Positions 43,701-64,000 of a stretch of 64,000 bases of DNA are shown here, piece by piece (position 1 is the first letter of the stretch; each line of letters begins with the position of its first letter). The DNA is from Siphlonurus alternatus (taxonomy: Eukaryota; Arthropoda; Insecta; Ephemeroptera; Siphlonuridae). Where the stretch lies: assembly GCA_949825025.1 (NCBI GenBank), contig OX463778.1, positions 1,750,501 through 1,814,500 of the forward strand, in the 5' to 3' direction. The position numbers were made by a program, and so were the translations under genes. The notes under the pieces were generated by a model that was not told the DNA's origin, ran no database searches, and saw nothing but the letters and a program-made list of their open reading frames with translations.

Positions 43701-45312
43701 TTTACTTTCGTTGTTTTTCAATTCGTTAAAATAACTATATCGGCCTAATGATTTTCGTGATTATATTGAATTCGGCTAAAATATTTTCGATGATGTAAAT
43801 GCTTTCGTGCTTTTTAAGTTTCGTTATAAATGCATTCGCACATTTTCCATTTCGGTTAATAAATATATTTTCGTATAAAATGTTTTCGTGTTAAATTACT
43901 TTTGTCCTTTTTGTTTTCGGTGTAATGCCTTTCGTATAAATTGTTTTCGTTCTTTTGACGTATAGACTCAGAAAATCAAATATGTTTTGTAAAATATTTA
44001 AACTTTTCCCACCAATTTTAAACAGTGACGTCACACGGCTGGGCTGGAAGCAGCCTTGCGTCTCTCCGCTCTCTCCGCGCGCCAACTGATGACTTTTGAA
44101 ACTTCGGGAAACTTCGGATTTTCGCTTCACCGGTGGGAGCCGAATTATGGACCAAAGCACAACCGGTTCTCACCGGTTTGCCGATATACGGATCGCACCC
44201 AACGTTTTCTCACTTAAACTGCAAGGAAAGAGGATTCAAATTTCCCGCGTGTCTCACCCCGAACTCCGCGAGCCTGGCGAGGACTCCCTCCAGCACAGCG
44301 AACACGTCGGTGGCCACCACGTTGTAAAAGGCCTCCTCCTCCGCGACCAGCACCTCCGAGGTCCCCACCAGAGCCTCCGTGGACACGACGGCCGCCGCGA
44401 TGTCTGCAGTCAGGTCGCGGGGGGCACCCTGAACCTGAACCAAAACCTGCAGTCAGTCCGAGTCTTTCCATGGGCTAAATATGATATCTTCAATACGTTA
44501 TCTTAAGAATTAATGTCACTGCTAAAAAAAATACCGATGGTTAACTGAAAATATTTTTAGTCCATAAAATAATGGACAAATAATATGTAACTATTATAAT
44601 AGTTTGCTGATGTAAAAATACTGCAAATTCAATGTAGATTTTGAGAAATTTATTTTTCTGTGTGAAAAAGACACTGATTTGACTTAAAACTTAAAAGTCT
44701 TAAAACCACCACAGCAGTTCTCATTTAAGACAATGCTATTTTTCAATTCTGAATATCTCGAAATTCTCACTGATTTTGGTCTAATTATTTTTCATGGAAA
44801 ATCATTTCATAGTGTGAGGAAGGTTTGCTGAAAATTTCAGAATAGTTCATCACCTACTATAAGCATATTTTTCATATCACTGACATTAACCCTAATAACA
44901 CATAATAATATAATCATATTACATGCATTTAATAATTATTTGGATTGAAAACTTTATTTGACATTGCTTTTGTGTACGGAACATTACTTGTTATGTAACA
45001 TTTAAGATTTTGTCCCAGGTAATTTTAAACTTTTAAACCTTATAATGCAAATTAAACTCTTGTGTGTGCTACAGTATAGTTACATTGGCTATTATATACT
45101 ATTACTTTCCTTTATTATTTTTACGAAACGCACGTGTATATAACAAAATTAATTACGATTTCTATTACATAATATGAAATTTAATTAAAACGTATATTTT
45201 AGCGCATCAAACATTGCGTTTCACTAATTAAGAAGGGAAGTAAATATTAATTGAAACTTACCTGAGCCAAGCACGCAGCAGCAACAACAAAAAAGAGCAA
45301 CTTGAGCAGCAT
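37767..45312 (-). CDS. Secreted helical protein, 237 aa, unknown family
   Basis: Four exons, all phase 0: 45312-45262 (MLLKLLFFVVAAACLAQ, a signal peptide), 44446-44258, 38723-38439, 37955-37767 (ends PRPVVV-stop). The mature protein is rich in Ala, Val, Leu and Glu and looks mainly alpha-helical, with possible coiled coil in exon 4 (TLEQAGEVEAEMARARGMVT). It has few Cys and no transmembrane segment besides the leader. I do not recognise the family. A paralogue of exons 1-2 lies immediately downstream. The 5.5-kb second intron is almost entirely nested transposable elements, the nearest ending 57 bp from the exon-2 donor. A role as a haemolymph, cuticle or secretory product is only a guess. 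Confidence 0.85.
38879..38938. other. Short perfect-armed hairpin
   Basis: GTTTAGTTGAACTTTTT and its reverse complement flank a loop of about 20 nt in the intron of the 237-aa secreted gene. It may be a small MITE remnant or a structured RNA element. Confidence 0.6.
39743..40640. repeat. Array of ~20-bp CGAAAACA-type subrepeats
   Basis: Degenerate units such as ACGAAAACAATTTGACCGAA and AGTTATTTGAACGAAAACA follow one another for about 0.9 kb, interrupted by a TTAA-type MITE. It looks like one arm of the foldback element at 41808-43970, whose right arm carries the same units inverted. Confidence 0.75.
40101..40476. mobile_element. 376-bp TTAA-type foldback MITE
   Basis: Ends GGTAGAGATAACACGGATCA and inverted GATCCGTATTATCTCTACC, TTAA duplicated at 40097-40100 and 40477-40480. 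Inner arms contain the AAATGTTCTCCTCTACATCC block shared with 9595-9902 and 13080-13439. It is inserted in the CGAAAACA array. Confidence 0.92.
40689..41438. mobile_element. ~750-bp foldback element, ACAGACTGAGCCAG ends
   Basis: Inverted ends ACAGACTGAGCCAGAAATGG and CCATTTCTGGCTCAGTCTGT, with symmetrical inner sequence (CCTACCGTTTTAGGGGTGGA inverted in the other arm). Inverted similarity continues outside (GAATGCAATAAAGAACAAT), so the true ends may be further out. A second copy lies at 42433-43261. Confidence 0.85.
41520..41750. repeat. Minisatellite with palindromic GGATGCGCATCC
   Basis: Three to four units of about 43 bp containing GATGCATGAAAAATAAATTT and GGATGCGCATCCCAGATGCA. The overlapping open frames are repeat artefacts. 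Confidence 0.85.
41808..43970. mobile_element. FB-like foldback element with minisatellite arms
   Basis: Ends TGAGTCTACGTCAAAAGAAC and the inverted GTTCTTTTGACGTATAGACTCA. Each arm of 0.6-0.7 kb is a run of degenerate units of about 20 bp (CGAAAACAATTTGACCGAAA type on the left, inverted on the right). Terminal repeats made of short tandem subrepeats are the known architecture of Drosophila FB foldback transposons. The centre holds another foldback element (42433-43261). No transposase frame was found. Confidence 0.8.
42433..43261. mobile_element. ~830-bp foldback element nested in FB-like element
   Basis: Same family as 40689-41438: ends ACAGACTGAGCCAGAAATGG and inverted. It sits exactly between the two CGAAAACA arms. 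Confidence 0.85.
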
Positions 45313-46754
45313 TTCAAGATTTGTAATTAATTAATCAGTGCTTGCGTCTGATCACAATTTTATCACTTAATCATCAAAACTAAATTGTTATCAGTGACGT
45401 CACGCTGATAAAAAAATAATTCCATCGAGATTAATCAGATGAATTAAATGAAGAAATTATAGAAGAAATTTATACAGCAAATTTAGCATATTTAGTATAT
45501 CCTTTTTTAAAGAAATTTCAAATGGTATACGACTTATGTCAGTAAAAATTAAAAACAGTCTATCTTTTTTATTGTTATAGCAGTACAATCAGTAAATCAC
45601 CCTCAAAAGTTATAAATAATTTTACTTCCGAGGAAATACACACAAGATTTAAGAGTAAAAATATGATGTCTTGAAAAGTAAATATGTGACCAAAATATCT
45701 GTGTATGCCTATAGAACTGACAATGAGACATGAGGGCATTTGAAACAAGTGGACGTTATCCCAAATATTTGCTGCACAATTTTTAAAATTTTGTATTCCT
45801 ATTATAATTATATTTTTTAGCTTTTTAACTGAACCCTGTTGTAGGGTACTAGCCACAATTATATAAGTGACTTAATTGAATTTAACCTTTTTAAATGAAG
45901 GGGGGACAGGGGGACAAGGGTGTTTTCATTTTGAATCCAGAACTTATGTTCCTCTAAAACTTTGTGCATCAAATGGTAAAATATAGGTATAACAGTTATA
46001 TAAGTTTTTAATAAAGAATTCAAAATTTATATATTTAGTTAGAATGGTGAGAATACAGGAGAATTAGCATACTTGATGCTTCTTTTAGCTTACTGCATGG
46101 TGTAAAGTGCAATTGTCTCATTCATTATATAATCAGGTCCGTCATTTTTGAGCTATATATTTTTGTTGTTTATAAAGCACATGCCACTTTTGCTTCACCA
46201 TTTTGTAAAAAATAGACTGCCTAACTTTCTCAAATGATTACAGTAAGTCTTACAGTAAAAAGAAAGCAATTATTTCATTTATTAACCATCATAACTTGAC
46301 ATTGAAGTCGTGAAGTGAAATGTATATTAACAGTTCAATTCAGTTGGCTTTATAAAAAATTTAATCTGATTTTATTTCGCCTTTTAAAAGTAGAAGTAGT
46401 GAAACGAAAACGTAAGGAAGATCTAATTTTATAAACATTGATAAATCTTTAAATCATATCCTATATAAATAACCTAAATAAAAATATATTGATTACAAAA
46501 GTCTACAACTAAAAATTATAAACTGAGAATAAAATAACAAAATTAATAATATCAAATGCTTTATCTTCTTAACATTTACTGATATACTCTGTAGTAAAAA
46601 TATTTTAAGTTTTTATTTTTGTTTGTTTTGTTTTTTTACAATTTTTATTTATTTGTAGTTATCGACAAATTTATTATTATTTAAGAAAAACTGTTTTTTT
46701 ATTGTAAATAATAATTCTCGTTTTTTTAAACTTCATATAGTGACTGGTAATATG

Positions 46755-46829
<75 letters not shown>

Positions 46830-47701
46830 GCACAGTAAAATTTTATGTTTGAGCATTTAATTATACAGTGTATCATTAATTTGAAATTTTTAAGTGTACT
46901 ACAGCTATTCCTATTAATTATTTGGTATGTATAATTGAGTGTATAATACCATGAGCTTACATTGTAAAATCTAGCTCTGGTAGTACATTGCCCTTTCCCT
47001 TTATCTTGAATTAAAAATATCTTTAATTTGCAATAAAAAATATCAGTAAGCTTAGAGGCACTAAAAAGTTAAAAAACAATTGCAAAGAGCACGAAGTAAT
47101 AATTATCTTATCAGGAACGAGAAAATGAATAATGAATCAATACAGCGCTCATGGTAAACATAATTATTCTTGATGAATCGTAGAATTAATTGTTACTGAA
47201 AATAATATTCTATATAGATTTATTATAATTAAAAAATGTAGTGTTATATAATTATATCATCATTATTTGGACTTTTTGAGTATAATTTTGATTATATAAT
47301 TAAAATATAAAGAGATAGCTATAATTAGTTTTCATCAAAGATAAGAACGCTCATACAATCACGAAGCTAAATACACACCGAGAGAGCCATTGATACTGCA
47401 ACGGTTGGGCAGAACACAAGAGAGGAGCTAGTTACAATTTATAGCTAATTACAAAGAGGGTCGAAAGATATACTCTTGTTGTGACATTTATTATACTTGA
47501 TCCTATACTCTGAAATTCATTTTTAATAATAATTACAATACTTATAAATAACAAAAAAAAAAACTTTATGTAGTTGTTACTTATATAGTTTAAAGTATAT
47601 AACACCATAGTGTTGAAGAGTGGGAGGATATGTACACAATTCTATTAGCACACAGAAGGAGATATACATAGGGTCCTGCTATACCTTGTTCAGTGTTCAC
47701 C
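45313..47701. other. AT-rich intergenic DNA with (TA)n
   Basis: Lies between the divergent 5' ends of the secreted-protein gene and the prenyltransferase gene. A TA run of about 75 bp is at 46756-46830. The open frame at 45575-45856 has no recognisable domain. No other gene seen. Confidence 0.5.
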
Positions 47702-59478
<11,777 letters not shown>

Positions 59479-60014
59479 TGATACTTTAGGACTGCTGGAC
59501 AAACCCCCTCACTGATTTGATGGCCCTTGAGTTGAGAACACGTCAAACCGCACGAACTTTTCTAATTTGCTGCAGCTTTAAAAGAGACAAAGAGTCATAT
59601 TTGTAATTTTTTGAGAAGTAAAAGTTCATGATAAAAGTTCATAGACTCTCCTCCACAAATTGCTTATAAACGCCCTAAAAAGCAGAAGTTAATTTCGTGC
59701 TGTCCCGAGTCATTCAAGTTCACCAAGCCTCTACAGACTGTGTGAAAATATATTGGACTTGATTCATTCAGAAAATAACCAGGTTTCCCTCTATCCACGT
59801 TTGGTGTCATTATTGTGACGTCACTAAACCGTGGTTAGGGACAAATCTTTTTTACTTCCCACATACAATTTTTATCAATATAATGCTATATAATTTAACC
59901 AACACATGAAGATAATTTTAAATTGTTTAACGCTATAATTATAATTAAAGACAAGACTGAAAAATAACATAATTTTTCTCGTGCCATTTACGGTATAAAT
60001 TTAAAAAAAAAATT

Positions 60015-60190
60015 GGGGGCATTCACAAAGCACTTTAACCCCAACTTTAGCCCCAAGTTTTATCCCTGGTACTAAACATGGTGCTAAACTAAGGGCTAAC
60101 CATGTCTAGCTCCTAGTTTAGCACCATGTTTAGTACCAGGGATAAAACTTGGGGCTAAAGTTGGGGTTAAAGTGCTTTGTGAATGCCCCC
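60015..60190. mobile_element. 176-bp foldback MITE, GGGGGCATTCACAAAG ends
   Basis: Nearly perfect palindrome with ends GGGGGCATTCACAAAGCACT and inverted. Inner arms contain TTAGCCCCAAGTTTTATCCC. The termini are shared with 33026-33167 and 53215-53353, but the interior is different. Confidence 0.88.
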
Positions 60191-60215
60191 AATGTGTTCT
60201 AAATAATTTAAATTT

Positions 60216-60534
60216 CACACTAAATTTTTAGATACTGAATTGGTTTCAGTACTTTATGTCAGTACAAAATTGTTCCAATTTCGTCTTACATCCAGCACTT
60301 TTGACCTATAAAACACTTAATCCAAGTACAAATTTGGTACTGAAAAAAGAGAGTCAATATTTTGTACTTTTTTTTACTCTCTTTTTTCAGTACCAAATTT
60401 GTACTTGGAATAAGTGTTTTATAGGTAAAAAGTGCTGGATATAAGACAAAACTGGAAAATTTTGTACTGACTGGAGCAATTTTGTACTGACAAAAAGTAC
60501 TGAAAACCAATTCAGCATCTAAAAATTTAGTGTG
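60216..60534. mobile_element. ~319-bp foldback MITE, CACACTAAATTTTTAGAT ends
   Basis: Ends CACACTAAATTTTTAGAT and inverted. Inner arms contain AGTACAAATTTGGTACTGAA on both sides of a T-rich loop. It begins 25 bp after the previous foldback. Confidence 0.85.
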
Positions 60535-61350
60535 TTATTATAATTATATTTGAAGATTTGTTTGATGAGCTGCATGAGACGCTTCATAATTAAATATTTC
60601 TTAGCAACTTAAATTATAAAGTTAAATCTGCGTTAAATGCAGTTATTTTTCGATTGTTGCAGCCAAAACTTGTGTATTTTATATTATTTTTCGGTTGACA
60701 TCTAAAATAATAATATAATTCCTTCGTCTATCTATCTAGCAAAGCTATATTTTAAGTATTTCAATGTGTATGCATATAAAAATGTTTTTCAAAATTTGTT
60801 TTGCAAGAACAGAAAGAAGTTTACAAATAATTTATTCAGAAATTTATACATTATCGTGAAAGTTTTTTATAAACTGTGATTATGAAATAAAGTAATAAAC
60901 ATTCTCATAAATTAATACCTGTTTTTGTTTCTGCATATATTATTGTATTTGAAGTATGAATATCTTTTAAATGCATGTGAGATTAAATCAGCAAATTTTA
61001 TATTTTTAAAATTATGGAAAGAAAAAATATAGGTACTTAAAATCATTTGCAATTAATTCACATTATATCAAAATAAAAATAAAAAATCCTGAATAAAGCT
61101 AAATGAAATTCAATGTAACGTAAAAATTGATGGATACAAAAATGTATACATGGATATCAGAGATATTTTATTTTTCAATACATATTTTATATTTGCATTC
61201 ATCAGTATAATTTTGATTTAATTATTCATTTTGCAATTATAATTTTAATGATAAATTATAGTTAAGGATACAAATTTTTATACAAAAGAAAACATTATAT
61301 AGTGAAGAAAGCGTTTAGTGATGCCACAAATTTGTTGTTCGTATATAATT

Positions 61351-61488
61351 TCGTCGCTTCAGAATACAAGTGTCGTATAAAAACACGAGGTTTTGATGCT
61401 ATTATGGACCTTATGTACATGTAGTGTAAGGTCCATAATAGCATCAAAACCTCGTGGTTTATATGACACTTGTATTCTGAGGCGACGA
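61351..61488. mobile_element. 138-bp near-perfect hairpin element
   Basis: Arms CAGAATACAAGTGTCGTATA and GCATCAAAACCTCGTG inverted around a GTACATG loop. The two arms differ at only a few positions. Confidence 0.85.
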
Positions 61489-62011
61489 TTTCGTTAAATG
61501 TGTTTCATAGTATATTAATTTATAGCTATTTAATTATATATATGCGTCACTATATACCTATATAAACTGTATGAACATGCAGATATATGTCAGATCCTGT
61601 TATTTTTAAAGCTTCCTAGCTGACATAATAAATAAAAAATTTGTGTATATTAACAATAAATATTATACTGCAAATAAGTTTAAAATTTAAACGAACAAGG
61701 AACTCTACTTTCTTCAAACACGAGGAAATGAAGGAAATTCTTATCACAACCACTTCCATGTTGTGCAGCAACAGCTTTTTATTAATTCTATAATATATTT
61801 TTTTTAAATGGCATGACGAAACCAGATACAAAAAGTTAAGTGGGGAAAGGACATTTACGAAGAAAGGGACACCCACTTTTCATGTGACTTCAAGGGGATG
61901 TAACCCCCACTTACATTTCAATCAGTATTGACGTCTGTGGTTTGTACAAGGAACTAAATGAACTTGAGTTACTTCTTGCCATCATAAACTAGTCTTAATT
62001 TGTGGACAGAA

Positions 62012-62786
62012 ATGGCGAACGTTGTTTTACCGTCAATGCTGCTGCTGGTGACCATGATGATTGCGGTCTTCTTTTCTAAAGGTATGTTCTCAATATGAAA
62101 GTATCAAAACATCAGACTCAACAATTTATGTATAGAGCAAATAATTAAATGTCAAATTAGTCACTTAACTAATAATTTAGGCACCGTCATGTCAAGATTG
62201 TGCTAATACAAGCATGTAGCGTTTCAAGGGAGTGCCATCACCTGTTATAGGTATACATTAATTAATTTTCAATATATACTTTAGTTCAAACATATTTTTT
62301 ACTTGTTTAAAATTTGAAACCTAGGTAAAATTATTTTCTTTTCTTAATTTTGAATATTTAATGCAAATGATCACTAATTATTTATCTTAAATTGCTAATA
62401 TAATTTTGTTTTAAACTTTTAAGAAAACAATAAATTTAGTTTTTTCGTCTTCATTAAATTCTTATCTTATAGGAATATACTCTTAATATAATGATATTTA
62501 CTGAAGTCTCACATTTAATATAAATAATATTATTATAATAATCATTATATAATTTAAAATAATGATATAACGCACTGATATCCACTGTCAATTGATATGT
62601 TCAATTTCTCATCATGTTTTCAACATACCTGAAGGACGTTCAGGTAATTTTAATCACCTGGGGGTGTTCAAATACCACCAATTAAGAATTCGAACACACC
62701 CCGCTTCAATTTTGTTTATCGCCGCAATTATTTTGTTTTAGTTGCTGGGGATGCAACTGTCAAGGAGCAGTTGAGACCACCAACTC
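62012..62786 (+). CDS. Start of a small secreted-protein gene (two exons)
   Basis: Exon 1 (62012-62081) encodes MANVVLPSMLLLVTMMIAVF and FSK, a typical signal peptide, ending at a GTATG donor. Exon 2 (62742-62786) follows a TTTTGTTTTAG acceptor and encodes VAGDATVKEQLRPPT before a GTAAGT donor. Phases agree. No third exon was identified before the window ends. Family unknown; small secreted peptides of many kinds have this layout. Confidence 0.5.
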
Positions 62787-63332
62787 GTAAGTATTCATAA
62801 ATGTGTTTATTCTCAGCTTGTAAATGTCTTATAATAAATTTGAATTTACAAAAATTATACCCAACTTTAAATTATTCATTATAAAAATTAATAAATTAAT
62901 GCAAACAAACCTGAGAGTTAAACCAGTTAATTCATAATAGTTATTAAAAATAATTAAAGCCATGGCATACAATTTATAAAGAGTATATTATTTTAAAATA
63001 AAATAATTGTTAATTAAATTCAAGTCAAACATTAATTTTAATCACCTTTCAAGACTTTTTTTATTACATCTAATGTGGATAGAAGACTTTTTAATAATTG
63101 TATTCTTTTTAAAGTTTTTTTTAACCCTCTAACACCCTTAAAAAATCGAAAGGAAAAACGCTATGACGTCATAGTCATGCAAATATTTAACACGCAAGCA
63201 TAGGGAAGATGTTACATTAACATGACTAATATGACGTCACAGCGTCTCAATTTTGAGGGTGTTAGAAGATTAATTTATAATGCATAATTTGATAATTTGA
63301 GGTCCTTATGCAATAAATTAATTCATGAAGGT

Positions 63333-63585
63333 TAAGGTAGAGATAACGTCGAACAGCTGATCGACGTAATGCCCTTTGATTACGTCAACCTTAGCAAATT
63401 GACAAAAATTCTAAAAATTTTTTGAGAGGCAGATATTAGTGCCTAAAAGCCATAGAAAAAATTTCAAAACAATTTAACGAGCCGATTTTTTTTTAATTAA
63501 TTTTTTAGTTTGGCTCTCCATGGGAAAGCCCTATGCTGAAAATTAAAAAAATTAATTAAAAAAAATCGGCTCGTTAAATTGTTTT
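63333..63585. mobile_element. TTAA-type foldback MITE, right half cut off
   Basis: Begins GGTAGAGATAACGTCGAACA after TTAA and has arms AATTTAACGAGCCGATTTTT mirrored around TCTCCATGGGAAAGCC, the same core as 33853-34237. The right terminus is absent: sequence changes to retrotransposon coding at about 63586. Confidence 0.8.
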
Positions 63586-63588
63586 GAG

Positions 63589-64000
63589 CAATTTATTCAG
63601 GCAAGAAGCTGTTATAAGGCTTTATTGAAACAGAAAGAATTAGAATTTAAAATTAAATCGGAAGATAAAATGATTAAAGACGCAGAGCTAGAACCATACA
63701 CATATCTTAGGAAAGATAGACCACCAACTAAGTCATGCCCAATTAACATAGACAAATGGGAAAACCATTTTACAAATATCTTAAATACAAATAAATTACA
63801 ATCCGACCAAACTCTCAATCTTTTATCATTAACAAGAGACTATAATTGTAACTCAAATTATATTCCTCTTAATGAATTTGAAGTCTATAATTGTATGCAA
63901 AGCCTAAAAAACAATAAAGCTTCGGGCCCAGATTTTATTACGAATGAACATTTGAAGCTAGTAAGCAAGTCGTTAACCCCAACAATCACCAACATGTTTA
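63589..64000 (+). mobile_element. Non-LTR retrotransposon reverse-transcriptase fragment
   Basis: An open frame runs to the window edge. It contains IDKWENHFTNILN, then MQSLKNNKASGPDFITNEHL, the hallmark start of non-LTR (LINE) reverse-transcriptase domains, which in most families reads LKNxKAxGPDGIxxE. Gly after GPD is replaced by Phe. Only the N-terminal edge of the domain is inside the window, so clade cannot be assigned. It is probably 5'-truncated or part of a longer copy continuing to the right. Confidence 0.88.

Larger units (their letters stand above)
39546..44200. mobile_element. Composite element with GGGTGCGATCCG terminal repeats
   Basis: Left end GGGTGCGATCCGTATATCGG and right end its reverse complement (CCGATATACGGATCGCACCC), flanked by AAC on both sides (39543-39545 and 44201-44203). 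CACCGGT and TATGGACCA motifs repeat in both subterminal regions. No transposase is visible. The interior is occupied by foldback elements (see 39743-40640 and 41808-43970). The whole unit sits in the second intron of the 237-aa secreted gene. Confidence 0.7.
59479..62011. other. Prenyltransferase 3' flank and intergenic DNA
   Basis: Holds three foldback elements (60015-60190, 60216-60534, 61351-61488) and otherwise AT-rich DNA. An AATAAA is near 60884. No further gene recognised. Confidence 0.5.

Noticed and set aside
43263..43734. Frames of 84 and 113 aa rich in FRSNxF repeats
   Set aside because: Translation of the inverted CGAAAACA subrepeats of the FB-like element.

Overview
The window is nuclear DNA of an intron-rich, AT-rich animal. 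All resolved genes are split by GT-AG introns, there are no operons, and much of the rest is short non-autonomous transposons, SINEs and microsatellites. A Pointed/ETS1-class ETS gene, a tRNA-Glu-derived SINE and a 5S-rRNA-derived SINE fit an invertebrate, and I favour an arthropod (possibly a crustacean). That assignment is inference.

Layout. 1-4862: LSG1 ribosome-biogenesis GTPase, minus strand, running off the left edge. 5315-21368: a very large inverted repeat, with arms of about 4.26 kb at 5315-9575 and 17110-21368 that I could distinguish only by a 2-bp indel and one substitution, around a 7.5-kb spacer. Each arm carries a degenerate dimeric satellite and the 5' exons of an ETS1/Pointed-like gene. 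Only the right side continues into the ETS-domain exons, and these are disrupted by frameshifts and a stop. 21512-26575: complete cytosolic aspartate aminotransferase (GOT1), plus strand. 26.6-36.2 kb: gene-poor, with a CCACTACCACT minisatellite, a 403-bp foldback element with a 7-bp target duplication, a second diverged palindrome (30.9-35.5 kb) and a 5S-derived SINE. 36.3-45.3 kb: two paralogous minus-strand genes for small secreted proteins, one complete (237 aa) and one apparently holding only exons 1-2. The large intron of the complete one is filled by nested foldback elements. 47702-59478: a farnesyl-diphosphate-synthase-family gene, plus strand, eight exons, 395 aa, with altered aspartate-rich motifs, a putative mitochondrial leader and an 84-bp tandem duplication of its exon-2 splice acceptor. 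62012 onward: start of a small secreted-protein gene. 63589-64000: fragment of a non-LTR retrotransposon reverse transcriptase.

The genes do not form one pathway. The unusual content is structural (near-identical inverted duplication, nested foldback elements, decoy splice acceptors) plus one biochemical lead, the prenyltransferase-like enzyme whose first DDxxD motif reads QDxxD and second TDxxD. Open frames in LSG1, GOT1, the 237-aa gene and the prenyltransferase translate cleanly across every predicted junction. Base accuracy therefore looks good, and the ETS lesions are unlikely to be mere sequencing noise.
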